Assembly (NCBI GenBank): GCA_025361145.1
Contig: JANYAV010000004.1
Coordinates: 1 to 64,000 of the forward strand
Reading direction: 5' to 3'
DNA length: 64,000 nucleotides
From: Dehalococcoidia bacterium
GTDB taxonomy: Bacteria > Chloroflexota > Dehalococcoidia > Dehalococcoidales > UBA3254
The notes below the pieces were generated by a model that ran no database searches, was not told the origin of the DNA, and saw only the letters and a list, made by a program, of their open reading frames with translations. The position numbers and the translations under genes are program-made. Numbering within the stretch: position 1 is the first letter of the stretch; each line of letters begins with the position of its first letter. Below, piece by piece: positions 25,850 to 35,189 of the stretch.

Positions 25850-26083
25850 TTTAACACGGCGGGTGGCGGTCAATATGGAATGAGACTCACCAGTGAGTAA
25901 GATCAGAAAAAAAATAGGGTTAAAAATATTAATTATTTTTAAATCAGATATTAATCTGTGCGGCGTTACAATATTCTAATACAAAATACCTATTGACTAC
26001 CCCATACACCTGCTGTAATGTAAGGATGATTTGATGCCGCTGCAAGGGGAATAGGGGCACAAATAAGGGCAGGAGATTTAAAG

Positions 26084-26650
26084 ATGAAAGTTGTAGCGAT
26101 CGTTGGCAGTCCACGGAAAAACGGTAATACTGAAATACTGGCAGAATATACTTTGAAAGCCATCGCTGAAGAGGGAATAGAAACTGAATTGATTCCTCTT
26201 GCGGGTAAAGATATCAAGTTTTGCACCGCCTGTATGGCTTGTGTTGAAAAAGAGCAGTGTCCTATTAAAGACGATCTTTTCCCGATCTACCAAAAAATGA
26301 AAACCGCTGAGGGTATTATCCTGGCTTCGCCGGTATATTATGGGTCGTGCACCGCGCTGATTAAAGCTCTGATGGAACGGGCTGGCTACATTGCCCGTCA
26401 TAATAATAATGCTTTTAGTGGTAAGGTGGGTGGCCCCCTGGTAATTGCCAGGCGGGCGGGACACAATTTTACCGTAGCACAACTCGATTTCTGGTTTCAT
26501 ATTCTGGGGATAACTGTTCCAGGTTCATCCTACTGGAACATGGCATTCGGGCGAGAAAAGGGCGAAGTTAACAAGGATGAAGAAGGTCTGAGAACCGCCT
26601 GGGACTTCGGAAAAAACATGGCCAAAACAATCAATAAATTACATTCCTAG
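26084..26650 (+). CDS. Iron-sulfur flavoprotein / NAD(P)H-dependent FMN reductase
   Basis: 188 residues, flavodoxin-like. The FMN phosphate loop is GSPRKNGNT (8-16). A compact cysteine motif C47-x2-C50-x2-C53-x5-C59 matches the [4Fe-4S] ligand set of archaeal and clostridial iron-sulfur flavoproteins. ASPVYYG is the second flavin motif. Likely a cytosolic electron carrier or reductase in an anaerobe. GGAG ribosome site. First gene after ssrA. Confidence 0.85.
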   Translation: MKVVAIVGSPRKNGNTEILAEYTLKAIAEEGIETELIPLAGKDIKFCTACMACVEKEQCPIKDDLFPIYQKMKTAEGIILASPVYYGSCTALIKALMERAGYIARHNNNAFSGKVGGPLVIARRAGHNFTVAQLDFWFHILGITVPGSSYWNMAFGREKGEVNKDEEGLRTAWDFGKNMAKTINKLHS

Positions 26651-26723
26651 ACTTTTTTACAAAGGCATATCCGAGGAGGATTTTTCGGGAATTAACTTGA
26701 TTAAATAATCTAAAAAATACCCC

Positions 26724-26753
26724 TTGTTTTTTTATTTTAGATAGTTGTATAAT
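26724..26753 (+). promoter_or_regulatory. Possible promoter of the acyl-CoA synthetase genes
   Basis: TTGTTT at 26724-26729, 18-base spacer, TATAAT at 26748-26753. It leaves an unusually long 5' leader of about 190 bases before the ATG at 26950; no known riboswitch was recognised in it. Confidence 0.4.
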
Positions 26754-26949
26754 GTCAATACTTTCATAATGGCTTAGTTCGCCTTTAGTAAAAATCTAGA
26801 TTAAAACCGGCATCAAACCTGGCACTGGTAAGGCCGATAGAATACTCAATTTCTGAGGATAACTCATCTAGATAGACATTACTATCAGAATCGTGGATCT
26901 TTCAAACTAATCACTAGTTTTTTAACTATGATATAGAAAGAGGAAGACG

Positions 26950-27648
26950 ATGAAGGCGAATGAGATTCTAGCGCGAGCCAGGCAAGAGAAGCGGGTTGTT
27001 CTCACGGAGATTGAGGCCAAGCAGCTCCTTATGCAGTCAGGTATCAATTGTACCGATACGCGGCTGGCTGCGACCAAAGCCGAGGCTGTACAATTAAGTG
27101 AGCAATTCGGTTATCCCGTAGTTTTGAAGGTCTCCTCGGTAGATATCCCCCACAAAAGCGATAGCGGCGGCGTGAAAGTCAATCTGAAGAACCAGGCTGA
27201 AGTAGAAGCCGCTTTTGAGGCTATTATGCTCTCCTGTAAAACCGCTGTCCCCACCGCCCGGATTGAAGGCGTCTCAGTGCAGTGCCTGGCAAAACCCGGT
27301 ACCGAAGTCATCATGGGCATGATTAAAGACCCCAGTTTCGGCCCGGTGATCATGTTCGGCCTGGGCGGGGTCTTCGTAGAAGTCTTGAAAGATGTGGCTT
27401 TCCGCATAATACCTATCGAAAAATCCGACGCCCTGGAGATGATCAACGAAATCAAGGGCAAGAAATTATTGGAAGGTTACCGCGGCCAGGAACCGGCCAA
27501 TATCCCCTACCTGCAGCAAATGCTTCTGAATCTTTCTGACCTGGTCAATACCACACCAGAAATTCAAGAAATAGACATGAACCCGGTGTTCGTTTACAAG
27601 GACGGAGCGGTGGTCGTGGACGCACGTATCATTCTTGCGTCCGTTTAA
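26950..27648 (+). CDS. ADP-forming acyl-CoA synthetase, beta (ATP-grasp) subunit
   Basis: 232 residues, the ATP-grasp subunit of acetate-CoA ligase (ADP-forming). Lys and Gly-rich motifs for ATP are seen in PVVLKVSSVDIPHKSDSGGV, and the metal-binding Glu/Asn pair in the C-terminal EIDMNPVFV. With the alpha subunit it makes ATP from ADP, phosphate and an acyl-CoA, the usual energy-conserving last step of amino acid or acid fermentation. The alpha-subunit gene follows 97 bases downstream. Confidence 0.88.
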   Translation: MKANEILARARQEKRVVLTEIEAKQLLMQSGINCTDTRLAATKAEAVQLSEQFGYPVVLKVSSVDIPHKSDSGGVKVNLKNQAEVEAAFEAIMLSCKTAVPTARIEGVSVQCLAKPGTEVIMGMIKDPSFGPVIMFGLGGVFVEVLKDVAFRIIPIEKSDALEMINEIKGKKLLEGYRGQEPANIPYLQQMLLNLSDLVNTTPEIQEIDMNPVFVYKDGAVVVDARIILASV

Positions 27649-27745
27649 GATTCCCATAAGCTGTTAACTGCTTAAGCGCAGTGTGTTAGGGATATTATCA
27701 TCAAATTGATCATTGATGAAAAGGCGACAAGAGGGACGGTGAACC

Positions 27746-29128
27746 ATGATGGATTTGTTTTTCAAGCCAAGATCTGTGGCGGTTATCGGAGCCAGCGGAA
27801 CACCCGGAAAACTGGGCTATATAATTGTAAAAAATATTGCAGATAGCGATTTTGCCGGAGCGGTTTATCCAGTCAATCCGAAATCAGATGAGATATTAGG
27901 ATATAAGGTATACCGTTCAGTAACCGAGGTACCCGGTGAAGTTGATCTGGTTGTGACAGTCCTGCCAACACCTAAAATTACCGTTGACGCGGTGGAAGAG
28001 TGTGCCAAAAAAGGCGTAAAAGCCATTATTATCGAGTCCGCCGGATTTGCTGAAGTAGGCGCAGAAGGCAAAGTATTTCAAGATCAAATCGTCGAAATCG
28101 CCAAAAATAACCATATCCGGGTCATGGGACCCAACTGCTCAGGCATTGTTTCCCGCGAAATAGTCACCTCTATCTATCCCATGACCAAAAAAGTCCCCAG
28201 GGGCAACGTGGTACTTATCGGACAATCAGGTCTCTTAGCGGCCGGGATGACTGCGGATATCATTGAGAATGAAAGCTTGAATATCAGTAAAGTTTGTTCA
28301 ATTGGCAACAAATGCGATGTAAATGAAAATGATTTGCTGGAATATTTTGGCAATGACGATGACATTGATGTAATTTCAATGTATTTGGAAACTATTACAG
28401 ATGGAGAGAAACTAACCAGAATTGCCAAGAAAGTGGCTGCCAAAAAGGCCGTTATTTTTCTCAGCGGGGGGCGCACAGAAGCTGGGGCCAGAGCGGCCAT
28501 GAGTCATACAGGCAGCATTGCCAGCAATGCCAGGATTGTAGAGGCGGCAGTTAAACAGACCGGGATGATCATGGCTGATGATTTTAACGAATTGAAAGAT
28601 TTCGCCAAGGTCTTTTCCACGCAGCCTCTGCCTAAAGGTAACCGCATCGAAGTGATCACCTTAGCCGGAAGTGTGGGTGTGGTCGTTTCTGACCTGTGTG
28701 CCAACCACGGTCTGGTACTGCCCAAGCTAACTGCGGAGACAACTGAAAAATTGAAGGATATGTTCGAGACGCCTATAAACAACCCCGTTGACTTATATTT
28801 TTCCGTAACCAAAATTGGTTTTACCAAAACCCTGGAAACCACTTTCCCTGATGCCTTCAGAGATGCCAACATTGACGCTGCGATATTGATTCTAGCCGGT
28901 TTCGAATATACCGAGGAAGCCGTTCAGAAAAAGATAATTCAGAAAATCGTGCAAGATGTTGGCAAACCTGTGGTGGTCTGCATGATCGTGGGATATAACA
29001 AATATAAGAACGTTATTCTAAATGAATTGGGGAAAGACCTGCCGGTGTTTACTACTCTAATCTCCGGGGTAAAAGCCCTGAGCAAACTATGCGAGTATGG
29101 CATGCGAAAACACAAACAATCTGTCTGA
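27746..29128 (+). CDS. ADP-forming acyl-CoA synthetase, alpha (CoA-binding) subunit
   Basis: 460 residues. An N-terminal CoA-binding Rossmann domain (SVAVIGASGTPGKLGY) is followed by two succinyl-CoA-synthetase-like ligase domains. The phospho-accepting His is H254 in MSHTGS, equivalent to the archaeal alpha-subunit His. MGPNCSG is a further family motif. Two adjacent Met codons open the frame; GGTGA precedes. Acyl specificity (acetyl, phenylacetyl, propionyl) is not readable. Confidence 0.88.
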   Translation: MMDLFFKPRSVAVIGASGTPGKLGYIIVKNIADSDFAGAVYPVNPKSDEILGYKVYRSVTEVPGEVDLVVTVLPTPKITVDAVEECAKKGVKAIIIESAGFAEVGAEGKVFQDQIVEIAKNNHIRVMGPNCSGIVSREIVTSIYPMTKKVPRGNVVLIGQSGLLAAGMTADIIENESLNISKVCSIGNKCDVNENDLLEYFGNDDDIDVISMYLETITDGEKLTRIAKKVAAKKAVIFLSGGRTEAGARAAMSHTGSIASNARIVEAAVKQTGMIMADDFNELKDFAKVFSTQPLPKGNRIEVITLAGSVGVVVSDLCANHGLVLPKLTAETTEKLKDMFETPINNPVDLYFSVTKIGFTKTLETTFPDAFRDANIDAAILILAGFEYTEEAVQKKIIQKIVQDVGKPVVVCMIVGYNKYKNVILNELGKDLPVFTTLISGVKALSKLCEYGMRKHKQSV

Positions 29129-29138
29129 GGAGGAGTGT

Positions 29139-29906
29139 ATGGTCTACGAAAATATTATTTTTGAAAAGGAAGAGAACATCGCCATCATTACCTTCAATCG
29201 TCCGGATGCGATGAATGCCCTCAACAATCGCACCAGAGATGAATTCCGTGAAGCCATGGCTGCTGTTGAGGCCGATGATCAGATCAAGGTGCTGATTCTC
29301 ACCGGCAGCGGTAAGGCTTTCGTAGCCGGGAGCGATATCAAAGAATTTAGTCAGACCACTGCCTATGGTGCCCATAATATCCAGCGCCTGGGCGGTTTAG
29401 TGGAAAAACTGAATAAACCGGTGATAGCCGCAGTGAATGGTTTCAGCCTGGGTGGCGGCAATGAGATTGCCATGAGCTGTGACATCATTATCGCTTCGGA
29501 AAAGGCCAAATTCGGCCAGACTGAAATTAATATCGGCATCATCCCCGGCGGCGGAGGCACGCAGCGGCTGCCGCGCCTGATCGGTGTCTGCCGGGCCAAA
29601 GAGCTGATATTCACGGGGGATATCATTGGCGCCGAGGAGGCTTATCGCCTTGGTCTGGTCAATCGGGTGGTGCCTATGGATCAACTCATACCCGCGGCTA
29701 AAGAGCTGGCCAAAAAGATCGCCACCAAGAGCGCAGCGGCTTTGAAATTGGCCAAGACCGCCATCAACCGCGGTTTGCAGACCAATTTGGAGAGCGGCTT
29801 GAACTATGAGTATGAGTTATATAGTCTCGCCCTGACCCTTGAGGATAAAGCGGAGGGAGTCAACGCATTCCTTGAAAAAAGAGTTCCGAATTTTATCGGC
29901 CGCTAG
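29139..29906 (+). CDS. Enoyl-CoA hydratase/isomerase family protein
   Basis: 255 residues from ATG 29139, chosen for its AGGAGGAG ribosome site; a longer frame-open start at 29097 overlaps the previous gene. Crotonase fold. The oxyanion-hole segments are AGSDIKEF and GFSLGGGNE. Both catalytic glutamates of classical hydratases are kept (in GGGNEIAM and FGQTEIN), so true hydration of a 2-enoyl-CoA is likely. Part of the CoA-ester block. Confidence 0.88.
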   Translation: MVYENIIFEKEENIAIITFNRPDAMNALNNRTRDEFREAMAAVEADDQIKVLILTGSGKAFVAGSDIKEFSQTTAYGAHNIQRLGGLVEKLNKPVIAAVNGFSLGGGNEIAMSCDIIIASEKAKFGQTEINIGIIPGGGGTQRLPRLIGVCRAKELIFTGDIIGAEEAYRLGLVNRVVPMDQLIPAAKELAKKIATKSAAALKLAKTAINRGLQTNLESGLNYEYELYSLALTLEDKAEGVNAFLEKRVPNFIGR

Positions 29907-29937
29907 CAGCTTTTTATATCAATCAGGAGGAAAAACA

Positions 29938-30372
29938 ATGGGAAATATGACAAATATGGTAGCTAGAATACCGAATTTAGTAGACTGGTCTACCGGTGAA
30001 GCAAGATTAATGAGCAGAAAATGCGATTCTTGCGGAACTTACTTCTTTCCAAGGGAACATTATCAACATCGCCCCGGTTGTTCCAGAGAAGGTGTAAAAG
30101 ATGTCTTGCTGCCCAAGAAAGGCAAGCTGGCTAGCTATACAATTCAGTACTATGCCTGTCCACCGCCCTTTAAAACAGAGAAAAATATTACCCCCTACGG
30201 TATCGGCCTGGTTGAGTTTGAAAACGAAAAAATTCAAGTAGCCGGTATCATCACCGAGACTGATCTGAAATCCCTGAAACTGGGAACGGAAATGGAAACT
30301 ACCATTCTTTCGATGTTTGCCAACGAGGAAAAACAGGAAGTGGTTACCTGGGCGTTTCGTGCCGTCAAATAA
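29938..30372 (+). CDS. DUF35 OB-fold zinc-ribbon protein
   Basis: 144 residues from ATG 29938 (AGGAGG ribosome site). An N-terminal rubredoxin-like ribbon shows C29 and C32 clearly, but the distal knuckle has only C48 with nearby His residues, so zinc may be bound in a modified way. An OB-fold follows. DUF35 proteins pair with the SCP2-type thiolase encoded next door and hold the CoA ester; this is the standard gene pair. Confidence 0.85.
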   Translation: MGNMTNMVARIPNLVDWSTGEARLMSRKCDSCGTYFFPREHYQHRPGCSREGVKDVLLPKKGKLASYTIQYYACPPPFKTEKNITPYGIGLVEFENEKIQVAGIITETDLKSLKLGTEMETTILSMFANEEKQEVVTWAFRAVK

Positions 30373-30408
30373 ACGATATGACAAAAATCTTGAGAGAGGA
30401 TAATTAGC

Positions 30409-31590
30409 ATGAGAGAAGTATATATTATAGGGACTGGGATACATCCCTGGACGGGATTCTCTGAGAAAGTATTCTCTGATTTCGCGACAGTGGCTGTTGA
30501 CGGCGCCTTAAAAGACGCCAATATCGAATGGAAAAAGATTCAATCAATCATGGCCGGGATTTTTATTTACGGCGGCAACGCCGGTCACCTTACCGGTCAA
30601 TATCTGGAGAGCATTTTTGGCGAAACCGGTGTGCCGGTGGTAAATGTGTACAACGCCTGCGCTACCGGCTCTGCCGCTATTAGAATGGCCTATAACAGTG
30701 TGGCTGCCGGCGAGACCGATACCGCTCTGGCCTTTGGCGCCGACGTATCACCACAAGGTTTTCTGACCGCCAAATCAGACAACGCGGTTCAGGACAGGGA
30801 CGTGATCAGATGGAAAATGACCGCCATGCCTAATCCTGTTTATTGGGCGCTGGAATGCAGGAAAAGAATGGCCAAATACGGGACCACCGAAGAGGATTTG
30901 GCATTGGTGAAGGTACTGATGAGTGAGTATGGATCCAGGAACCCGGACGCCCGCTTTAAAAAAGTCTACACTGTGGATGAAGTACTGAAATCTGTCTATG
31001 TTTGTGATCCACTAAGGTTATTTGAGATTTGCCCGGTGAGCACTGGCGCAGCAGCGGTGGTTATTACCACTGACAAGGAATTGATCAGCAAAGCTAACAA
31101 GCCGGTGAAGATTAACGCCACCACTATGGGCAGTTCCATGTATGGCGATCCGACCATACGGATCTCCGCTCTTTCTTGCCCGGCTGTTCCTGAAGCCCCC
31201 ATGCTAAGCGAAAGCTACTCGGCTTCCCGCCAGGCTTATGAAAAATCCGGTATCGGCCCGGAGAACATCGATATACTTGAACTGCCCGATAACAGCTCCT
31301 GGCATTATCTGGTGTACCTGGAAACCTGCGGGTTCTGCAAAGAGGGTGAAGCGGATAAGATGCTGCGCGATGGCCAGACCAAAATCGGCGCGAAGCTGCC
31401 TGTAAACCCGAGCGGTGGTTTTTCTTCACATGGCGAGGCGCTTTCAGCGCAAGCAATCTGGCAGGTTATCGAATGCGCGAATCAACTCAGAGGAAGATGC
31501 GGCGAACGTCAGGTAAAGAATCCTAAAGTGGCTATGGCCCAGACCTATGGCCTGATGGGCAACAGCGGCACCACTATCGTGACCATTTAA
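30409..31590 (+). CDS. Thiolase family (SCP2-like) acyl-CoA acetyltransferase
   Basis: 393 residues. The nucleophile is C84 in NACATGS, and the catalytic His lies in GGFSSHGEALSA. The second Cys of biosynthetic thiolases is replaced by GLMGNSG, as in SCP2-type enzymes that need a DUF35 partner. Likely cleaves or forms a 3-oxoacyl-CoA. It begins 36 bases after the DUF35 gene. Confidence 0.88.
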   Translation: MREVYIIGTGIHPWTGFSEKVFSDFATVAVDGALKDANIEWKKIQSIMAGIFIYGGNAGHLTGQYLESIFGETGVPVVNVYNACATGSAAIRMAYNSVAAGETDTALAFGADVSPQGFLTAKSDNAVQDRDVIRWKMTAMPNPVYWALECRKRMAKYGTTEEDLALVKVLMSEYGSRNPDARFKKVYTVDEVLKSVYVCDPLRLFEICPVSTGAAAVVITTDKELISKANKPVKINATTMGSSMYGDPTIRISALSCPAVPEAPMLSESYSASRQAYEKSGIGPENIDILELPDNSSWHYLVYLETCGFCKEGEADKMLRDGQTKIGAKLPVNPSGGFSSHGEALSAQAIWQVIECANQLRGRCGERQVKNPKVAMAQTYGLMGNSGTTIVTI

Positions 31591-31654
31591 GGTGATTAGA
31601 TTATGTTGTGAATGGGGGAATCAAGAATAATCTAAGGAAAAGGAGTATAAAGCA

Positions 31655-31963
31655 ATGATAAAGATTTTATTGGAGCGTAAAGTAGAAAAGAAAAAATTAG
31701 ACGCGCTTGTAGCCAAACTCAATGACCTTAGAGCATTAGCCTTGCGGCAACCTGGATATATAGCTGGTGAGACATTTTTCAAAGAGGAAGATCCTGTTGA
31801 TGTTCTGGTAATCTCAACCTGGCTTAGTGAAGATTATTGGGAAGCCTGGACAAATTCCGAGAAGGCTATCGAGATAAACGACAGCATTAACAGCCTGATA
31901 ATTGGGGAGGCTGAGATCAATACTTATTACACTGCTCAAGGGGTCGGAATTACATACGAATAA
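31655..31963 (+). CDS. Antibiotic-biosynthesis-monooxygenase (ABM) domain protein
   Basis: 102 residues, dimeric ferredoxin-like alpha/beta barrel. The AALRQPGYIAGETF-like segment (here LALRQPGYIAGETFF) and the W-x-S-E-D-Y-W-E-A-W motif are typical. Many ABM proteins are cofactor-free oxygenases, but in an anaerobe it may be a small binding or isomerising protein. AAGGAG ribosome site. Last gene before the tmRNA-like relic. Confidence 0.75.
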   Translation: MIKILLERKVEKKKLDALVAKLNDLRALALRQPGYIAGETFFKEEDPVDVLVISTWLSEDYWEAWTNSEKAIEINDSINSLIIGEAEINTYYTAQGVGITYE

Positions 31964-32004
31964 AATAGGACTTTGTGATGTTTATGGGTTGTCTTGAGAA
32001 ACCG

Positions 32005-32090
32005 AGATTATAGATATAAAGTTCTTGGTCAGATTAACAGGTTGGGGAGGTGGTTGCCCCTGGACAAGGAGTTCTATCCTCCTCTTTCTA
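32005..32090 (+). pseudogene. Probable decayed copy of the tmRNA 3' end
   Basis: The stretch resembles the last ~100 bases of ssrA: it opens with the same CGAGATTA, has AGGTT at the equivalent place, and from TGGAC onward 22 of 31 bases agree with 25768-25798 by hand alignment. It keeps a perfect T-arm shape (AGGAG-TTCTATC-CTCCT). No 5' half, no CCA. It could be a trace of insertion at the ssrA 3' end, or chance similarity of a T-arm. Confidence 0.4.
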
Positions 32091-32097
32091 TATGAGT

Positions 32098-32137
32098 AAA
32101 ACAATAGGCTCGATATTAATATCGAGCCTATTGTTTT
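32098..32137 (+). terminator. 40-base perfect palindrome, terminator
   Basis: Perfect palindrome centred at 32117/32118 with the T-rich end GTTTTTTG. It closes the CoA-ester block. The remaining 270 bases to the PaaK gene contain nothing I can name. Confidence 0.8.
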
Positions 32138-32408
32138 TTGTATTCTGCGTGAGCTGTAGCTATTAAAGTTCGGGTGGGAAGTTTGAGTTTGAAATAGTCC
32201 TGAACTCTAGATATAATACCTAGTAATAATAAACAGATTTGTTAATTAGCACACGGTTGTACTTCATTCGTACCATGATCTGCTTCAGTGTAACAAATTC
32301 TGTATTCATCCACTCGGCTTTATCTGACCAATTCATGCGCCGAGGCTCGTTTGAAATGATGGACTAGCGGGAAGGTATTAGAACCCCCGTAAAGGATGGT
32401 TTATAGAT

Positions 32409-33722
32409 ATGCGTGATCCTGAGCATGAACAAATCTCAAGAGAAAAACTGGAGCAACTTCAACTTGAGCGATTGCAGCTTAAAGTCAAGGAAGTCTACGA
32501 AAGGGTTCCTTACTACACTCAGGCTTTTAAATCCAGAGGTATAAAACCGGCAGATATAAAGAAATTAAGCGATCTGACTAAATTACCTTTTACTTCCAAA
32601 TTGGATTTTAAAAAAAACTATCCACTGGGTTTGATGGCTGTTCCGATGGAAAGGATAGTTCGTATACATAGTTCTAGCGGCACCACAGACAAGCCCACCA
32701 TCGCACCTTATACTCGAGGTGATATTGAAACCTGGTCAGAGATATTGGCTCGTGGGCTGGCAACGGCAGGTATTACCAGCAAGGATATATTTCAAAACGC
32801 CTTCGGTTATGGTCTATTTACCGGAGGAATGGGATATCACTATGGGGTTGAACGTCTGGGAGCTGTAGTGATTCCGACTTCTGCTGGGAACACGAAGCGC
32901 CAGATTACCCTGATGCAGGATTTGGGTACTACCGTTCTTGGCTGCACTCCCTCGTACGCGCTCATAATAGGTGAAGTTGCTCGTGAGATGGGTGTTGACC
33001 TTCGCAAAACTAAACTGCGTCTGGCCCTATGTGGCGCCGAGCCAATCTCCGAACAAATGAGAGAAGACATCAAGGAAGGTTTAGGTGTTGATGTTATAAG
33101 TGACTATGGTTTGACAGAAGCAATGGGTCCTGGAGTTTCCATAGAGTGTCCGTATCATTGCGGAATGCACATTCCTGAAGATCACTTTTTAGTTGAGGTA
33201 GTCGACCCGAACACCGGAGAGCAATTGCCCAACGGCGTTCAAGGTGAATTAGTTATAACTAGTTTGACTAAAGAAGCTTACCCCATTATCCGTTTCCGAA
33301 CGAGAGATATCACCAGTCTCAATTCAGAGCCCTGCAAATGCGGGCGAACTTTGGCCAGGATGTCCAGAGTCACCGGCCGCACTGACGATATGCTGAAAGT
33401 TAAAGGGGTAAATGTTTTTCCATCACAAATCGAAAATGTGCTTCTTAAAATAGAAGGAGTTGAACCGCACTATCTGATCGTTGTTGATAGAACAGAGGCT
33501 TTTTCATGCAGTGATATTGAAATATTGGTTGAGGTTAATGACAGTATATTTTCAGATAAAATGCAAACTATAGAAAAGATGGAAGAAAAGCTGCGTTTAG
33601 CCCTGGAAGCTGTTTTGGGAATACAAACCAGAATTAGACTCGTAGAGCCCAAGACGCTAACCAGGAGTGAGGGTAAATCTAAAAGAGTGGTAGACCGGAG
33701 TGAGTTATCCAACCTGAAGTAA
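32409..33722 (+). CDS. Phenylacetate-CoA ligase (PaaK-like)
   Basis: 437 residues, AMP-forming acyl-CoA ligase of the PaaK type. Adenylate-binding loop SSSGTTDKPT (about 91-100), the DYGLTEAMG motif and the C-terminal GRTDDMLKVKGVNVFPSQIE hinge are present. It activates aryl acetates or indole acetate with ATP and CoA. An ACT-domain gene follows 31 bases downstream, the usual companion. In anaerobes such ligases serve aromatic amino acid fermentation together with 2-oxoacid oxidoreductases; none is in view. Confidence 0.87.
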   Translation: MRDPEHEQISREKLEQLQLERLQLKVKEVYERVPYYTQAFKSRGIKPADIKKLSDLTKLPFTSKLDFKKNYPLGLMAVPMERIVRIHSSSGTTDKPTIAPYTRGDIETWSEILARGLATAGITSKDIFQNAFGYGLFTGGMGYHYGVERLGAVVIPTSAGNTKRQITLMQDLGTTVLGCTPSYALIIGEVAREMGVDLRKTKLRLALCGAEPISEQMREDIKEGLGVDVISDYGLTEAMGPGVSIECPYHCGMHIPEDHFLVEVVDPNTGEQLPNGVQGELVITSLTKEAYPIIRFRTRDITSLNSEPCKCGRTLARMSRVTGRTDDMLKVKGVNVFPSQIENVLLKIEGVEPHYLIVVDRTEAFSCSDIEILVEVNDSIFSDKMQTIEKMEEKLRLALEAVLGIQTRIRLVEPKTLTRSEGKSKRVVDRSELSNLK

Positions 33723-33753
33723 ATGCCGCGCCGGTTAAGGGAGGTTTCTGGTT

Positions 33754-34149
33754 ATGGGAATAAAGCAGATATCCGTTTTTGTGGAAAACAAAACTGGCCG
33801 TCTGGCGGCTGTTCTAGAAGTTCTGGAAAAGAAACAGATTAACATCCGGGCATTTGATGTAAGTGATTCGGCCAACATCGGGATAGTGCGTTTAATATTG
33901 ACTGATGCCGAGTTGGGTCTGCATGAACTACACCAGGCTGGTTTTACAGCCAGGATAGATCCCGTAGCGATCGTTGAGTTACCAGATGTACCCGGGGGGT
34001 TGCTGCGTGCTGTAGTTAAGCCTCTGGCTGATGCCGGGATTAATGTCGATTATTTGTATGCCTACACCGAACCATCCACGAACAAACCGATAGCAGTAAT
34101 AAAAACCGAAGATATTGCCAGAGCAGAAAAAGTCTTAAAACAAAGGTAA
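33754..34149 (+). CDS. Tandem ACT domain protein
   Basis: 131 residues, two ACT domains in series (about 3-65 and 68-130), with the KQISVFVENKTGRL opening. Such proteins bind amino acids and are often encoded next to PaaK. It probably senses an aromatic amino acid and adjusts the ligase or its pathway. GGGAGG ribosome site. Confidence 0.82.
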   Translation: MGIKQISVFVENKTGRLAAVLEVLEKKQINIRAFDVSDSANIGIVRLILTDAELGLHELHQAGFTARIDPVAIVELPDVPGGLLRAVVKPLADAGINVDYLYAYTEPSTNKPIAVIKTEDIARAEKVLKQR

Positions 34150-34254
34150 ATCTAAGGGAGGTTTTACCAAGGTAAGGGGAATCTAATTATTTAAAAGTTT
34201 TACATAATTAATTTGGGTAGTAACAAACTTTTTCAGATGCTATACAATTTAAAT

Positions 34255-35154
34255 TTAATCTTTGGCGCTTCTCAGAAATCTCTTTTGCAATTGATTTGAC
34301 GGTTTAATTTGGACAATATACATGGCAGTTAACACCATAGCGGCTCCTACCATGATACGTAGCGTAAGCTGATTACCGCCGAATACTACGGCGAATATCC
34401 CCGCAAAGACTGGCTCCATGGTCATAACTACTGCTGCGCGTGTCGGTGAGACCAACGCCTGAGCCCAGGTCTGAACTAGGAAAGCAAGGGCTGTCGCTAG
34501 TATTGCGGTAATGCCGATTGCAATCCACACTTCAGTATCCGGTATTAAAGTGATCCCCCCCGGAACGGCAACGACTAGTGAAACTACAGCCACGGTACCA
34601 ATCTGGATTAAAGTTAGCCTGTAGGTATCATGTTGCGACGACCAGGCGCCCAGGCCGACAATATGGATGGCGAAAAAGATAGCGCAGCCGAAGGAAAGCA
34701 ACTCACCGATGCCAACAACCCAACCGTGCAGGCTGAGCAAGGCCAGACCGATGGCAGCTAGCACTACTGCAAACCAAATATTCCGATTGGTCCTTTGGCG
34801 TAATATAAGCCAGCCCATTACCGGCGTTAAGACTACGAACATACCTGTAATAAAGCCAGACACCGCTGCTGAAGCCGAAAGCAGCCCGAAGGTCTGCAGG
34901 ATATAGCCTGATCCCAGCACTAAGCCTAATATTATCCCGTGCCGTAATTCATTTGCGGTAATACCACGCACGCATTGAGGTCGCAGGACAACCATCACTA
35001 GTGCGGCAATAGTGAATCTCCATGCCAGAAAATCCATGACTGGCATGCGGGAAATCGCATTCTGGACTACTAAAAAAGTTACGCCCCAAACAACCGTGAC
35101 CCCCACCAGCGCTGTTATAGCCAGTGTAGAGGATGATTTCCAATTACTTGGCAT
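34255..35154 (-). CDS. EamA/DMT family transporter
   Basis: 299 residues with ten predicted membrane segments in two EamA repeats of five (about 15-145 and 160-285). The repeats share the VVWGVTFLVVQ and ATALAFLVQTWAQ motifs. Members export or import amino acids and other metabolites. It follows the amino acid ABC genes on the same strand by 35 bases, so a role in amino acid traffic is plausible. TTGGAG ribosome site. Confidence 0.83.
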   Translation of the reverse strand: MPSNWKSSSTLAITALVGVTVVWGVTFLVVQNAISRMPVMDFLAWRFTIAALVMVVLRPQCVRGITANELRHGIILGLVLGSGYILQTFGLLSASAAVSGFITGMFVVLTPVMGWLILRQRTNRNIWFAVVLAAIGLALLSLHGWVVGIGELLSFGCAIFFAIHIVGLGAWSSQHDTYRLTLIQIGTVAVVSLVVAVPGGITLIPDTEVWIAIGITAILATALAFLVQTWAQALVSPTRAAVVMTMEPVFAGIFAVVFGGNQLTLRIMVGAAMVLTAMYIVQIKPSNQLQKRFLRSAKD

Positions 35155-35189
35155 GTATTCTCCAATATGCTATCGGTGGTTGCGGGGTT

